This document shows, in pieces, positions 1-8,110 of a stretch of DNA of 64,000 nucleotides. The stretch is from Altererythrobacter sp. Root672 (GTDB lineage Bacteria; Pseudomonadota; Alphaproteobacteria; Sphingomonadales; Sphingomonadaceae): the NCBI RefSeq assembly GCF_001427865.1, contig NZ_LMHH01000001.1, positions 682,001 to 746,000 of the forward strand, written 5' to 3'. The position numbers and the translations under genes were made by a program. The notes beneath the pieces were generated by a model. It saw only the letters and a list, made by a program, of their open reading frames with translations, made no database searches and had not been told where the DNA came from. The number at the start of each line of letters is the position of its first letter. Within the stretch, counting starts at the first letter, position 1.

Positions 1-2
1 GC

Positions 3-758
3 GCGGACGATGGTGACCGAGGCGATGACCTGATGCTGCGCGACCAGCAGTTCAACATCAAGGCGACCGCCACCCGCCGGGTGTTTCCGCATGGCTATCT
101 CGGTGTGCGCTATCAGCTGGGAACCCATAGCGCGGCGCCGCACGAGGACGAGGACGACGATCAGCCGCCCTCGCTGACCCCACCGCCGCCGGTCGATCAG
201 ATGGAGAGCACCCTGTCGGTCGTCGGCCCGGTGTTTCAGTACGACACCACGGACAGCCACACCCAGCCAACCAAAGGCGTGCAGGCCCTCGCGATCTGGG
301 TGTTCGGCTTCGACTGGCTCGGCTCGACCTTCAAGCACAACAAGCTGACGGTCGAGGGGAGCACGTACATGCGTACGGACGACAGCACGGTCGTTGCCGC
401 CAGCGCTATGGTCTGTTCGGCGAACGGAGACGTGCCTTACTACAACCTGTGCCTGTTCGGCGCCGGATCGGACCTGCGCGGCTATGTGACCGGGCGCTAC
501 CGTGACCGTGCGGCCTGGTCGATCCAGGGCGAAGTCCGCCACCAGTTCACCACGCGCTGGGGCGGGGTGGCGTTCATGGGGATCGGCGGCATCTCCACCT
601 CGGTTGGCGACCTGTTCAGCGACAGCAATTTCTTGCCCGCCACCGGCCTCGGCGTGCGCTACCTGCCGTTCAAGAACAACGACGTGCACCTGCGGCTCGA
701 CCTCGCAGTCGGCAAGAATGACCACGGCGTCTACCTGGGGATTGGCGAGGCGTTTTAG
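3..758 (+). CDS. Omp85/BamA-TamA family outer membrane protein, C-terminal part (5' truncated)
   Basis: The frame is open from the first bases of the window, so the gene starts upstream and only about 251 C-terminal codons are visible. The segment GSDLRGYVTGRYRDR, followed by alternating beta-strand patterns (WSIQGEVRHQF, GGVAFMGIGGIS, GLGVRYLPFK, VHLRLDLAVG) and a terminal Phe (GIGEAF), is typical of the last strands of a D15/Omp85 surface-antigen barrel. Such barrels insert or export proteins at the outer membrane. An acidic insert (EDEDDDQPP) near visible residue 45 is probably an extracellular loop. Which Omp85 branch it belongs to (BamA, TamA or a solo barrel) cannot be decided without the POTRA region. 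The TAG stop lies inside the left arm of the palindromic element that follows. Confidence 0.8.
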   Translation, partial: ADDGDRGDDLMLRDQQFNIKATATRRVFPHGYLGVRYQLGTHSAAPHEDEDDDQPPSLTPPPPVDQMESTLSVVGPVFQYDTTDSHTQPTKGVQALAIWVFGFDWLGSTFKHNKLTVEGSTYMRTDDSTVVAASAMVCSANGDVPYYNLCLFGAGSDLRGYVTGRYRDRAAWSIQGEVRHQFTTRWGGVAFMGIGGISTSVGDLFSDSNFLPATGLGVRYLPFKNNDVHLRLDLAVGKNDHGVYLGIGEAF

Positions 759-1022
759 GGTCAGAACCCATACCCAGCGCCTTCGAGGCGGCAGAATGGC
801 GAACATATCGGACGGAAAGGGCTGCCGGGAAGGCTGGATGCCTTTCCAAGGCCGTTTCTGTTCGAGATGGAAGCCATTCTGCCGTCCCTTCGGGATTTGA
901 TCAAAATGGCCCATTGCTGCGTCAGGAAGACTGGAAATATCGACATATTCCTGCGCCTTCCTTCCTGGCACTGAGCCATTTTGCTTCAAACCTCGAAGGC
1001 GCTGGGTATGGGTTTTGACCCT
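757..1022. repeat. MITE-like palindromic element with ~32-bp terminal inverted repeats
   Basis: This fills the gap between the Omp85 gene and the next gene. The left arm (757-788) and right arm (991-1022) are reverse complements with one mismatch in 32 positions. Two further stems sit inside: CGGCAGAATGGC at 789-800 pairs exactly with 873-884, and CAAAATGGC at 902-910 pairs exactly with 975-983. A single strand could therefore fold as a three-way cloverleaf. No open frame in it looks coding. The left arm starts in the stop codon of the upstream gene. I see no clear target-site duplication. It resembles a non-autonomous mobile palindrome, but mobility is inference. Confidence 0.75.
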
Positions 1023-1065
1023 GATTTGGCCTAACTGACCGGGAGAGAGATTCCCGGGAGTAGGT

Positions 1066-1839
1066 ATGCGTTCGAATTCACTGAAGTGTTTGTGGCTGGC
1101 CGCGGCCTTGTCCGGCGTGGCGGCCTCACCGGCCTTGGCGCAGGAAGCTGCCGGCCGGGCGACAGACTACACCGAAGTTACCTCGTGGCCGGACTGGAGC
1201 GGCATCTGGTCGCCCGGCGTCTCGGCCGCCTCCCGCACCACCGCCACGCCGCCCAAGCTCACGCCTGAAGGGCAGAAGCTGGTCGATGCCTTTAACGCGG
1301 GTAAGGAGCGGGGCGAAAACCTGCAGACCCAGGCTGCGAATTGCGTACCCAACGGCATGCCGGGGATCATGCGGCTGCCCTATCCGATCGAGTTCACTTA
1401 CTCGCCGGGCCGGGTGAACATCCTGATCGAGACTTACAGCCAGGTTCGCCGTGTTTATGTCGATGGGCGTCCGCTGCCCGAGGATCCGGATCCGGCGTTC
1501 AACGGTCACTCGGTCGGTCATTGGGACGGCGACACATTGGTGATCGACACGATCGGGGTGAACCCGGCCGTCAGCGTAGTGTCCGGCATTCATGCGACCG
1601 AGAACACTCGCTTCCGCGAACGCATCACTCGCACCGCGCCGGACCACCTGGTCGACGAGATCACCATCACCGATCCCGCGATTTTCGCCGAGCCCTATGT
1701 GATGGTGCAGAACTACAAGCTCGAGCCCACCTGGGAGATGCGCGAGTACGTCTGCCAGGAGAACAACCGCGACGGCGCCGATGCTGAAGGGCGGCCGGTC
1801 ATGGACCTGGGCGATCCGTTCGAAGGGTTGGAGGAGTAA
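1066..1839 (+). CDS. Secreted protein of unknown function
   Basis: This 257-residue protein begins with a clear Sec signal peptide (hydrophobic LWLAAALSGVAAS, cleavage near ALAQ-EA, residues 23-27). The mature part contains WPDWSGIWSP, then GMPGIMRLPYPIEFTYSPGR, a VRRVYVDGR motif and NGHSVGHWDGDTLVIDTIG. These features recur in a family of uncharacterised exported proteins common in sphingomonads, often near TonB receptors or hydrolases. No catalytic motif is recognisable, so I assign no function. A GGGAG ribosome-binding site lies about 6 bases before the ATG. The gene ends against a hairpin repeat and converges on the MurC-like gene. Confidence 0.8.
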   Translation: MRSNSLKCLWLAAALSGVAASPALAQEAAGRATDYTEVTSWPDWSGIWSPGVSAASRTTATPPKLTPEGQKLVDAFNAGKERGENLQTQAANCVPNGMPGIMRLPYPIEFTYSPGRVNILIETYSQVRRVYVDGRPLPEDPDPAFNGHSVGHWDGDTLVIDTIGVNPAVSVVSGIHATENTRFRERITRTAPDHLVDEITITDPAIFAEPYVMVQNYKLEPTWEMREYVCQENNRDGADAEGRPVMDLGDPFEGLEE

Positions 1840-1842
1840 TAA

Positions 1843-2033
1843 ATCCTCCCCGAGCTTGCTCGGGGAGGGGGCCACGTCCTTCGACAAACTCAGGACGAAC
1901 GGACGTTAGAATACATCTGACCCCCTAAACTCCATTCGTGGTGAGCTTGTCGAACCACAGGCGTGCGTCCGCCTACCCCTCCGTCACGCGTCTTCGACGC
2001 GCGCCACCTCCCCGAGGTAAGCTCGGGGAGGAT
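1843..2033. repeat. Palindromic intergenic repeat (CTCCCCGAG hairpins flanking a CTTCGACAA-type pair)
   Basis: The left arm 1843-1868 (ATCCTCCCCGAGCTTGCTCG start) is itself a hairpin, and it is the reverse complement of the right arm 2007-2033 apart from a few loop bases. Between the arms lie a CTTCGACAAACTCAGGACGA copy (from about 1879) and a degenerate inverse copy (about 1936-1958). The right half (CGCCTACC-CTCCGTCACGCG) closely matches 61232-61295, so two members of one family lie about 59 kb apart. The element sits between convergent genes and may terminate both transcripts. Confidence 0.8.
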
Positions 2034-2038
2034 CTAAG

Positions 2039-3460
2039 CTAAGCGAGCCTCGCCAGCACATCCTTCGCGAACACCGTCAGCGTGTCGTCGCGCGCACCCA
2101 TCACGACGATCCTGTCCCCCGGTCGCGCAATCTCGACGATCCGCGCCCCGCAATCCTCACGGGAGGGGATGTGTTCGGCGCGGCCACCGGCTTCCTCGAT
2201 CAGCCTGACAATCCGCTCGCTACCTTCCGAGCGATCCACCGTGCCCCCGAAGTAGACCGGGTCGCACAGGATCGTGACATCCTCCGGCCCGAGCTCTTCG
2301 GCGAAAGTTTCGGCCAGCTCGTGCCCCATCTGGCGCAACGGACCGTAACCGTGCGGCTGGAAGAATGCGATCACCCGGCCCGGATGCGTTTTTAGCGTGC
2401 GCAGGGTCGCGCGGCATTTCTCCGGATTGTGGCCGAAGTCGTCGATCACCGTGATTCCAGAGGCGCTCGTCCCGATGATGTCGAACCGGCGCGCCAGGCC
2501 CTTGAAGCTGGCCAGCGCGTTCACGGCATCCTGCACCGCCACGCCCGCAGCGGCCGCTCCGGCAATCGCGGCGAGCGCGTTGGCAAGGTTGTGTCGGCCG
2601 GGCATGGCGAAGCTCAGCTGATGGGCCTCGTCGCTTCGGCGATCGACCACGAGTGCGGCGATGCTGGTCGGCGTATCCTCGATCGAACCCGGTTCGATGC
2701 CGAGATCGGCCTCTTCATCGTCGATGGCGAACGAGATCAGGTGTTGCGCCCGGTCGGTCAGGAGCCGAGCTTCCTCGTTGTCGATATTGACCGCAGCATG
2801 CGGCGCGGTGGCCAGGAAGTCGCCGAACAGGGTGCGCAGTTCCTCGAGGCTCTTGTGGTCGAGGCTGACATTGAGCAGCACCGCTACCTCGGGTCGGTAG
2901 AGCGCAATCGAGCCATCGCTTTCGTCGACCTCCGAAACGAAGGCTGGACCGGCGCCCACGCGGGCGCTGGCGAACGGCACGGCGTCGGAGACGAAGTTCT
3001 TCATCACCGCGCCATTCATGATGGTCGGGTCGCGGCCCGCTACTTCCATGATCCAGCCGAGCATGCCGGTGACGGTCGATTTCCCGCTGGTGCCGCCGAC
3101 CGCGATCCCTTGCGGTGCGGCGTTGAACAAGGTCGCGAGCAACTCGGCGCGAGTCATGCGCGGGCAACCTAGCGCGGTGGCACGAACGACCTCGGGCACC
3201 GTGTCCTCGATCGCAGCGGAGGCGACGAGGATCTGCTCCGCGCTCGTCACCCCGCTGCCGTCTTGCGGGAACAGCTCGAACCCCTGGCTTTGCAGCCAGG
3301 CGCGTTTTTCGGGCGTGCGTCCCTGATCGAAGCTGCGGTCCGAACCGGCGACATGCGCACCGTGGCCGCGCAGGATCGTGGCGAGGGGAAGCATTCCCGA
3401 TCCGCCGATGCCGCAAAAGAACCAGGGATGGGCGGTGAGATTGGTGGGACTGGAGGTCAT
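2039..3460 (-). CDS. MurC/Mpl-like Mur ligase (likely murein-peptide recycling)
   Basis: This 473-residue protein has the full three-domain Mur ligase layout. The N-terminal fold carries CGIGGSGM and VAGSDRSF, then ASAAIEDTVPE. The ATP loop GGTSGKSTVTGML is followed by a catalytic EVDESDGS, LNVSLDHK, a MPGRHNLANALAA segment and a C-terminal domain with DDFGHNPEKC and VVMGARDD. The sequence is closest to MurC, but its loop reads GTSGKST where MurC and Mpl have GTHGKTT, and the gene lies outside any dcw cluster. It faces an LD-carboxypeptidase gene across a 178-bp divergent gap. That context suggests Mpl-type reattachment of recycled peptides to UDP-MurNAc rather than primary L-Ala addition. 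The role is inferred; Mur ligase membership is secure. Confidence 0.82.
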   Translation of the reverse strand: MTSSPTNLTAHPWFFCGIGGSGMLPLATILRGHGAHVAGSDRSFDQGRTPEKRAWLQSQGFELFPQDGSGVTSAEQILVASAAIEDTVPEVVRATALGCPRMTRAELLATLFNAAPQGIAVGGTSGKSTVTGMLGWIMEVAGRDPTIMNGAVMKNFVSDAVPFASARVGAGPAFVSEVDESDGSIALYRPEVAVLLNVSLDHKSLEELRTLFGDFLATAPHAAVNIDNEEARLLTDRAQHLISFAIDDEEADLGIEPGSIEDTPTSIAALVVDRRSDEAHQLSFAMPGRHNLANALAAIAGAAAAGVAVQDAVNALASFKGLARRFDIIGTSASGITVIDDFGHNPEKCRATLRTLKTHPGRVIAFFQPHGYGPLRQMGHELAETFAEELGPEDVTILCDPVYFGGTVDRSEGSERIVRLIEEAGGRAEHIPSREDCGARIVEIARPGDRIVVMGARDDTLTVFAKDVLARLA

Positions 3461-3515
3461 TGGCGTGAGTGGCTATTGCGTTGCTCGCGCCTTGGCAACC
3501 GTGGCGCGCCCGTCC

Positions 3516-3624
3516 GTCCTTCGACAAGCTCAGGACGAACGGGGGAGGGGTAGTGCCAGTTCACGCATCGTAATGAGATGGGTGGATTCCAACCTCTCCG
3601 TTCGTCCTGAGCTTGTCGAAGGAC
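3516..3624. repeat. Perfect 25-bp inverted pair of the CTTCGACAAGCTCAGGACGAA repeat
   Basis: Positions 3516-3540 and 3600-3624 are exact reverse complements over 25 bases, separated by 59 bases. The same sequence type appears with changes near 1879 and 1936-1958. It lies in the divergent promoter region between the Mur ligase and LdcA genes. Reading frames that run through it yield the artefactual peptide VRPELVEG, which argues against any start codon upstream of 3639. Confidence 0.85.
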
Positions 3625-3638
3625 GAGTCGCGCAACGC

Positions 3639-4466
3639 ATGACCCGCATCGCCATCTGTGCGCCCTCGACGCCGATAACGCCCGACGTGGCGGAGCGCGT
3701 GACCACGCTGGCGGCCAGGGAGTTCCCCGGGCTCAAACTGCAGTTCCACGAACAGTGCTTTGTCGAGGACGGGCATTTCGCCGGGCCTGACGCAGTGCGG
3801 CTCGCGGCCCTGCTCGATTGCGCCAACGATCCGCAGGTCGATGCCGTGTGGTTCGCCAAGGGCGGGTACGGCGCCAACCGGATTGCGGTGCAGGCGCTGG
3901 CTTCGATGAACGGCTCGGCGCGGGAGAAGGTCTACCTCGGTTACTCCGATACCGGTTATCTGCTCGCGGGGCTCTATCGCGCCGGCATTGGGCTGCCGGT
4001 TCATGCTCCGATGCCGGTCGATATCCGGCGTGACGGGGGCGAAGACGCGGTCGAGCGGACGCTCACCTGGCTCGCGCACGATACCAGAGGCCTCGAACCC
4101 TCGCTCGTCGGCGAACCTTCGGTCGCGTTCAACCTGATGACGCTGGCGATGCTCTGCGGGACCGAGCTGATGCCCGATCTCACCGACCACGTGGTCATGG
4201 TCGAGGAAGTAGCCGAGTACCTCTATTCGGTCGACCGCCTGTTCTTCCACGTGACGCAGCACTTGCGCGGCATCGCCGGGCTCAGGCTCGGGCGGATCAG
4301 CGCGGTGCCGGAAAACGACCGTCCGTTCGGCACCGGGGCGGAGGAAATCGCCCGTGATTGGTGTGCTCGCGCGGGCATTCCGTTCCTCGGCACGGCCGAC
4401 ATCGGGCATGACGCTGCCAACAGGATCGTGCCCTTCGGGCTTGCCCGGACGCCCGCGCGCTCATAA
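3639..4466 (+). CDS. ldcA: LD-carboxypeptidase (peptidase family S66)
   Basis: This 275-residue protein matches the S66 family, which removes the terminal D-Ala from murein tetrapeptides in the cytoplasm during cell-wall recycling. Visible signatures are the N-terminal IAICAPSTP, FAKGGYGANR, and GYSDTGYLL carrying the serine nucleophile. The catalytic Glu lies in the VEEVAEYLYSVDR stretch and the catalytic His in ADIGHDAANRIVPFG. The order Ser-Glu-His is that of characterised LdcA. I chose ATG 3639 because the frame upstream only translates the inverted repeat. It faces the MurC/Mpl-like ligase, whose product would use the tripeptide LdcA generates. It converges on nothing; fabD follows 60 bases later on the same strand. 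Confidence 0.9.
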   Translation: MTRIAICAPSTPITPDVAERVTTLAAREFPGLKLQFHEQCFVEDGHFAGPDAVRLAALLDCANDPQVDAVWFAKGGYGANRIAVQALASMNGSAREKVYLGYSDTGYLLAGLYRAGIGLPVHAPMPVDIRRDGGEDAVERTLTWLAHDTRGLEPSLVGEPSVAFNLMTLAMLCGTELMPDLTDHVVMVEEVAEYLYSVDRLFFHVTQHLRGIAGLRLGRISAVPENDRPFGTGAEEIARDWCARAGIPFLGTADIGHDAANRIVPFGLARTPARS

Positions 4467-4526
4467 CCGGCGCGCGATACTTCGACACGCCGCCTTGCGG
4501 CTGCTGAGTACGATCGGAGATTTGAA

Positions 4527-5462
4527 GTGACCGCATTCGTATTTCCCGGCCAGGGAAGCCAGAAAGTCGGCATGGGCGTAGAGCTCGCCGAAGCCAGTCT
4601 CGCCGCGCGCGAGGTGTTTCAGGAAGTGGACGAGGCGCTCGGCCAGAACCTCTCGCGGATCATGCGCGAAGGGCCCGAGGATGCGCTGACCCTGACCGAG
4701 AACGCCCAGCCGGCGATCATGGCCAACGCCATCGCGGTGCTGCGAGTGCTCGAGAAGGAAGCGGGCCTGTCGCTTGCGGCTAAGGGCGAATGTGTCGCGG
4801 GCCACTCGCTGGGCGAATATACGGCGCTTTGTGCAGCCGGCGCTTTCTCGCTCGCCGACACGGCGCGGCTGTTGAAGCTGCGCGGGCAGGCCATGCAGGC
4901 GGCGGTTCCCGTGGGTGTGGGCGCGATGTGCGCGCTACTCGGCGCTGATCTTGAGAAGGCCCAGGCGCTCGCCGATGCGGCGGCCGAGGGCGAGGTCTGC
5001 CAGGTCGCCAACGACAACGACCCCGGCCAGGTGGTCCTCTCGGGCCATCGCGGCGCGATCGAGCGGGCCGTGGCGTTGGCCAAGGACCACGGCATCAAGC
5101 GCGGCGTGATCCTCCCGGTCTCGGCGCCGTTCCACTGCTCGCTGATGCAGCCCGCGGCCGATGCCATGGCCGAAGCGCTCGGCAAGACGCCTCCGGGCGC
5201 GCTGCGCCTGCCGATCTACGCCAACGTCACCGCCGCCCTGGTCGGCGATGCCGCGACCGAGCAGGACCTGCTCGTCCAGCAAGTCACCGGCCGCGTGCGC
5301 TGGCGTGAAAGCGTGCTCGCGATGAAGGATGCGGGTATCGAGCGTTACGTTGAGCTGGGCGGCAAGGTGCTCGGCCCGATGATCGGGCGGACGGTGCAGG
5401 ATGTGACCGTGACAAGCGTGGTGACGATGGCCGACATCGAAGCCTTGGTTAAGGAGCTTTGA
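4527..5462 (+). CDS. fabD: Malonyl-CoA:ACP transacylase
   Basis: FabD (311 residues) moves malonyl groups from CoA to acyl carrier protein to feed fatty acid elongation in the cytosol. The N-terminus FVFPGQGSQKVGMG, the nucleophile elbow GHSLGEYTAL (Ser94) and the catalytic His203 in VSAPFHCSL are all present, and the length is normal. The start is GTG; the frame offers no nearby in-frame ATG and the protein begins exactly at the family N-terminus. FabG follows with only two bases between the fabD stop and the fabG ATG, so the two form an operon. No acpP gene follows, unlike the common fabD-fabG-acpP order. Confidence 0.96.
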   Translation: MTAFVFPGQGSQKVGMGVELAEASLAAREVFQEVDEALGQNLSRIMREGPEDALTLTENAQPAIMANAIAVLRVLEKEAGLSLAAKGECVAGHSLGEYTALCAAGAFSLADTARLLKLRGQAMQAAVPVGVGAMCALLGADLEKAQALADAAAEGEVCQVANDNDPGQVVLSGHRGAIERAVALAKDHGIKRGVILPVSAPFHCSLMQPAADAMAEALGKTPPGALRLPIYANVTAALVGDAATEQDLLVQQVTGRVRWRESVLAMKDAGIERYVELGGKVLGPMIGRTVQDVTVTSVVTMADIEALVKEL

Positions 5463-5464
5463 GA

Positions 5465-6217
5465 ATGTTCGACCTAACCGGAATGACCGCCCTCGTGACC
5501 GGCGCCAGCGGCGGGATCGGGTCTTCGATCGCTCGCTGTCTCGCTAGGCAGGGCGCGCGGCTGGCGCTGTCGGGTTCGAACAGCTCGAAGCTGCGCTCTT
5601 TCCGTGAGGAGCTCGTTGCCGAGTTCGGTCACGATCACGTGGAGATCACCTGCGACCTTTCCGACACCAAGCAAGTCGAGGAGCTGATCCCGGCGACGCT
5701 CGATACGCTCGGCCAGATCGACATCCTGGTGAACAACGCCGGCATCACCCGCGACAACCTCGCCATGCGCATGAAGGACGAGGAGTGGGAGCAGGTGATC
5801 CGCATCAACCTCGAATCGACCTTCCGCCTGATGCGCGCTGCGGCCAAGCCGATGATGAAGGCGCGCTTCGGGCGCATCATCACCGTGACCAGCGTGGTCG
5901 GTGCGACGGGTAATCCGGGGCAGGTGAACTACGCAGCGGCCAAGGCCGGGCTTGTCGGCATGACCAAGAGCTATGCCCAGGAAGTCGCCACGCGCGGAAT
6001 CACCGCCAACTGTGTCGCGCCGGGCTTCATCCGCACGGCGATGACCGACGTTCTGCCCGAAGCGCAGAAGGAAGCGCTCAACCAGCGCATCCCGATGGGC
6101 CGCATGGGCGAGGGCGAGGATATCGGTGCGGCGGTCGCGTTCCTGGCGTCGAAGGAAGCCGGCTACGTCACCGGGCAGACGCTGCACGTGAATGGCGGGA
6201 TGGCGATGTTCGCCTGA
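5465..6217 (+). CDS. fabG: 3-oxoacyl-ACP reductase
   Basis: FabG (250 residues) reduces 3-oxoacyl-ACP with NADPH in fatty acid synthesis. It shows the short-chain dehydrogenase signatures TGASGGIG (nucleotide loop), NNAGITRDNL, a catalytic Ser in TVTSVVG, the YAAAK active site and the C-terminal VTGQTLHVNGGMAMFA typical of true FabG. The ATG at 5465 has an excellent AAGGAG site 8 bases upstream; an in-frame TTG at 5459 overlaps the fabD stop and is less likely. It is co-transcribed with fabD. The gene ends before a nested palindromic repeat. Confidence 0.95.
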   Translation: MFDLTGMTALVTGASGGIGSSIARCLARQGARLALSGSNSSKLRSFREELVAEFGHDHVEITCDLSDTKQVEELIPATLDTLGQIDILVNNAGITRDNLAMRMKDEEWEQVIRINLESTFRLMRAAAKPMMKARFGRIITVTSVVGATGNPGQVNYAAAKAGLVGMTKSYAQEVATRGITANCVAPGFIRTAMTDVLPEAQKEALNQRIPMGRMGEGEDIGAAVAFLASKEAGYVTGQTLHVNGGMAMFA

Positions 6218-6238
6218 GCGGACAGGCTTCGCGAAAGA

Positions 6239-6414
6239 TATCTCACGCAAAGGCGCAAAGCCGTGAAGAGGGTCTCTCCCTTGATTTCGTCATCCCCGCG
6301 AACGCGGGGACCCAGTCGGCCCTTTGCGCTACATCGCCCTGGGTTCCCGCGTTCGCGGGAATGACGAAGGTAGGTGTTGTGCCTCTTCGCGGCTGTGCGC
6401 CGTTGCGTGAGATA
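6239..6414. repeat. Nested palindromic repeat between fabG and dnaN
   Basis: The outer arms 6239-6271 and 6382-6414 are reverse complements at 30 of 33 positions. Inside them a second pair, 6286-6315 and 6339-6368, matches at about 28 of 30, and each inner arm holds its own small palindrome (CCCGCGAACGCGGG at the left). The whole 176-bp block could fold as one long stem with branches. The inner part resembles the common TTCGTCATCCCCGCG-type genomic repeat, so this may be one repeat nested in another. It occupies nearly half of the 386-bp gap; 6415-6603 shows no gene and presumably carries the dnaN promoter. Confidence 0.82.
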
Positions 6415-6603
6415 ATTTCGCTTCACCACCTCGGCATCACCGGCCTGACTACCGAGTTTTCCCCAAGCCAATCGGCCTCGGCCCGCATTCTTTCTTGCCG
6501 CAAACCGTCGCCCCGCTAAGGGTATTGGGACATATTCCGGCGCTTGCGGGCGATTCCGGCCCCATCCCGAACCGGGACGGCGCGTTAGGGGGTTTGAGTA
6601 GCG

Positions 6604-7722
6604 ATGAAGGCCACCATCGAACGCGCAAAATTGCTGCGTTGCCTGTCACACGTCCAGTCGGTGGTTGAACGCCGCAACACGATTCCGATTCTGTCGAACG
6701 TGCTGATCGAAGCCTCGGCCGACGGTCGGGTGCGGATCATGGCGACCGACCTCGATCTCCAGGTGGTCGAGAACCTCGAAACGGTTTCTGTCGAGGCTGC
6801 CGGTGCGATCACCGTCTCGGCCCACCTGCTGTTCGACATCGCGCGCAAGCTGCCCGACGGGAGCCAGGTGAGCCTGGAGACCGCCGACAACCGCATGACG
6901 GTCAAGGCCGGCCGCAGCCGGTTCCAGCTGCCGACTCTGCCGCGGGACGATTTCCCGATGATCGTCGAGGGCGACCTGCCGACCAGCTTCGAACTGCCGG
7001 CGCGCCTGTTGGCCGAAATGGTCGACCGCACCCGGTTCGCGATCTCGACCGAAGAAACGCGCTACTACCTCAACGGCATCTTCCTCCACGTCACCGATGG
7101 TGACTTGAAGGCCGCGGCGACGGATGGCCACCGCCTGGCTCGCTTCACCTTGGCAAAGCCCGAGGGTGCGGACGGTATGCCCGACGTGATCGTGCCGCGT
7201 AAGGCTGTCGCCGAACTGCGCAAGCTGCTCGAAGAAGCGCTCGACGGGAATGTCGAGATCGACCTGTCGGCCAGCAAGATCCGCTTCACCCTCGGCGGTG
7301 AGGGCGGGGTGGTGCTGACCAGCAAGCTGATCGACGGTACCTTCCCCGATTATTCGCGCGTCATTCCAACGGGTAACGACAAGCTGTTGAGACTCGATCC
7401 GAAGTCCTTCTACGAAGGCGTGGACCGCGTGGCGACGATCGCCACCGAGAAGACCCGCGCGGTGAAGATGGGGCTGGAGACCGACAAGGTCACGCTTTCG
7501 GTCACGAGCCCGGACAATGGCACCGCGGCCGAAGAAGTGCCGGCGGACTACTCTTCCGACGCCTTCGAGATCGGCTTTAACGCCAATTACCTGAAGGACA
7601 TTCTCGGCCAGATCGACGGCGATACCGTTGAACTGCACCTCGCTGATCCCGGCGCGCCGACCTTGATCCGGCAGGACGAGAAGAGCCCGGCGCTCTACGT
7701 GCTGATGCCGATGCGGGTCTAG
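6604..7722 (+). CDS. dnaN: DNA polymerase III beta subunit (sliding clamp)
   Basis: DnaN (372 residues) forms the ring-shaped dimer that tethers polymerase III to DNA. The start MKATIERAKLLRCLSHVQSV, the repeated clamp folds (RNTIPILSNVLIEA; RYYLNGIFLHV; DGHRLARF) and the C-terminal PTLIRQDEKSPALYVLMPMR, the characteristic end of the protein, are all present at normal length. It stands alone on the plus strand; dnaA, recF and gyrB are not adjacent, as in many alphaproteobacteria where the replication-initiation genes are scattered. A small exported protein gene follows 6 bases after the stop and is probably co-transcribed. Confidence 0.97.
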   Translation: MKATIERAKLLRCLSHVQSVVERRNTIPILSNVLIEASADGRVRIMATDLDLQVVENLETVSVEAAGAITVSAHLLFDIARKLPDGSQVSLETADNRMTVKAGRSRFQLPTLPRDDFPMIVEGDLPTSFELPARLLAEMVDRTRFAISTEETRYYLNGIFLHVTDGDLKAAATDGHRLARFTLAKPEGADGMPDVIVPRKAVAELRKLLEEALDGNVEIDLSASKIRFTLGGEGGVVLTSKLIDGTFPDYSRVIPTGNDKLLRLDPKSFYEGVDRVATIATEKTRAVKMGLETDKVTLSVTSPDNGTAAEEVPADYSSDAFEIGFNANYLKDILGQIDGDTVELHLADPGAPTLIRQDEKSPALYVLMPMRV

Positions 7723-7728
7723 GCCCGC

Positions 7729-8094
7729 ATGCGTCACTTCATTGCGATCGCCGCGTTGGCGGTTTCAACTCCGCTGGCTGCGCAAGCTCCCGCGCCCATT
7801 TCCCCTGAGGCAGAGCGCGAGCTGGAATGTGCGATGTGGGCCGCGGTCGTCAGCGGATCGGTGGACGACCCCGACCTCAAGTCGGCATTTGGCTTTGCCC
7901 TGTCGTATTGGGTCGGACGCTTCGAGGGGCGGACGGGTAAGAACTTCGATGATTTCGCGACCGTCGAGTTCGTGACCAGCCTGGAACCCAAGGTTGAAGC
8001 CCTGAGGCAGCGTTGCGTCCCGGAAATGGAAGCGATGGGCAAGCGCATGCAGGACTGGGGCCAGCGGATGCAGGATACGCCCGCGCCGCAGTAA
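7729..8094 (+). CDS. Small secreted protein of unknown function
   Basis: This 121-residue protein has a short signal peptide (HFIAIAALAVSTPLAAQ, cleavage near AAQ-AP, residue 20) and a mature, mostly helical region with two cysteines (ELECAMW and RQRCVPEM) that could pair in the periplasm. No known domain is recognisable. It starts 6 bases after dnaN stops, so it is likely read from the same transcript, but nothing suggests a replication role. It converges with the ferredoxin reductase gene, 16 bases from its stop. Confidence 0.7.
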   Translation: MRHFIAIAALAVSTPLAAQAPAPISPEAERELECAMWAAVVSGSVDDPDLKSAFGFALSYWVGRFEGRTGKNFDDFATVEFVTSLEPKVEALRQRCVPEMEAMGKRMQDWGQRMQDTPAPQ

Positions 8095-8110
8095 CGGTCA
8101 GCCGAGGCTC

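Noticed and set aside
2429-3172. Long plus-strand open frame inside the Mur ligase gene
   Set aside because: It is an antisense frame kept open by high GC; the minus-strand Mur ligase has all family motifs over the same bases.
3378-3638. N-terminal extension of LdcA
   Set aside because: The extension translates an inverted repeat (VRPELVEG) and overlaps the divergent gene's start; the family N-terminus begins at ATG 3639.
6646-7737. 363-codon minus-strand frame across dnaN
   Set aside because: Antisense of dnaN; its protein has no recognisable domain while dnaN is complete.
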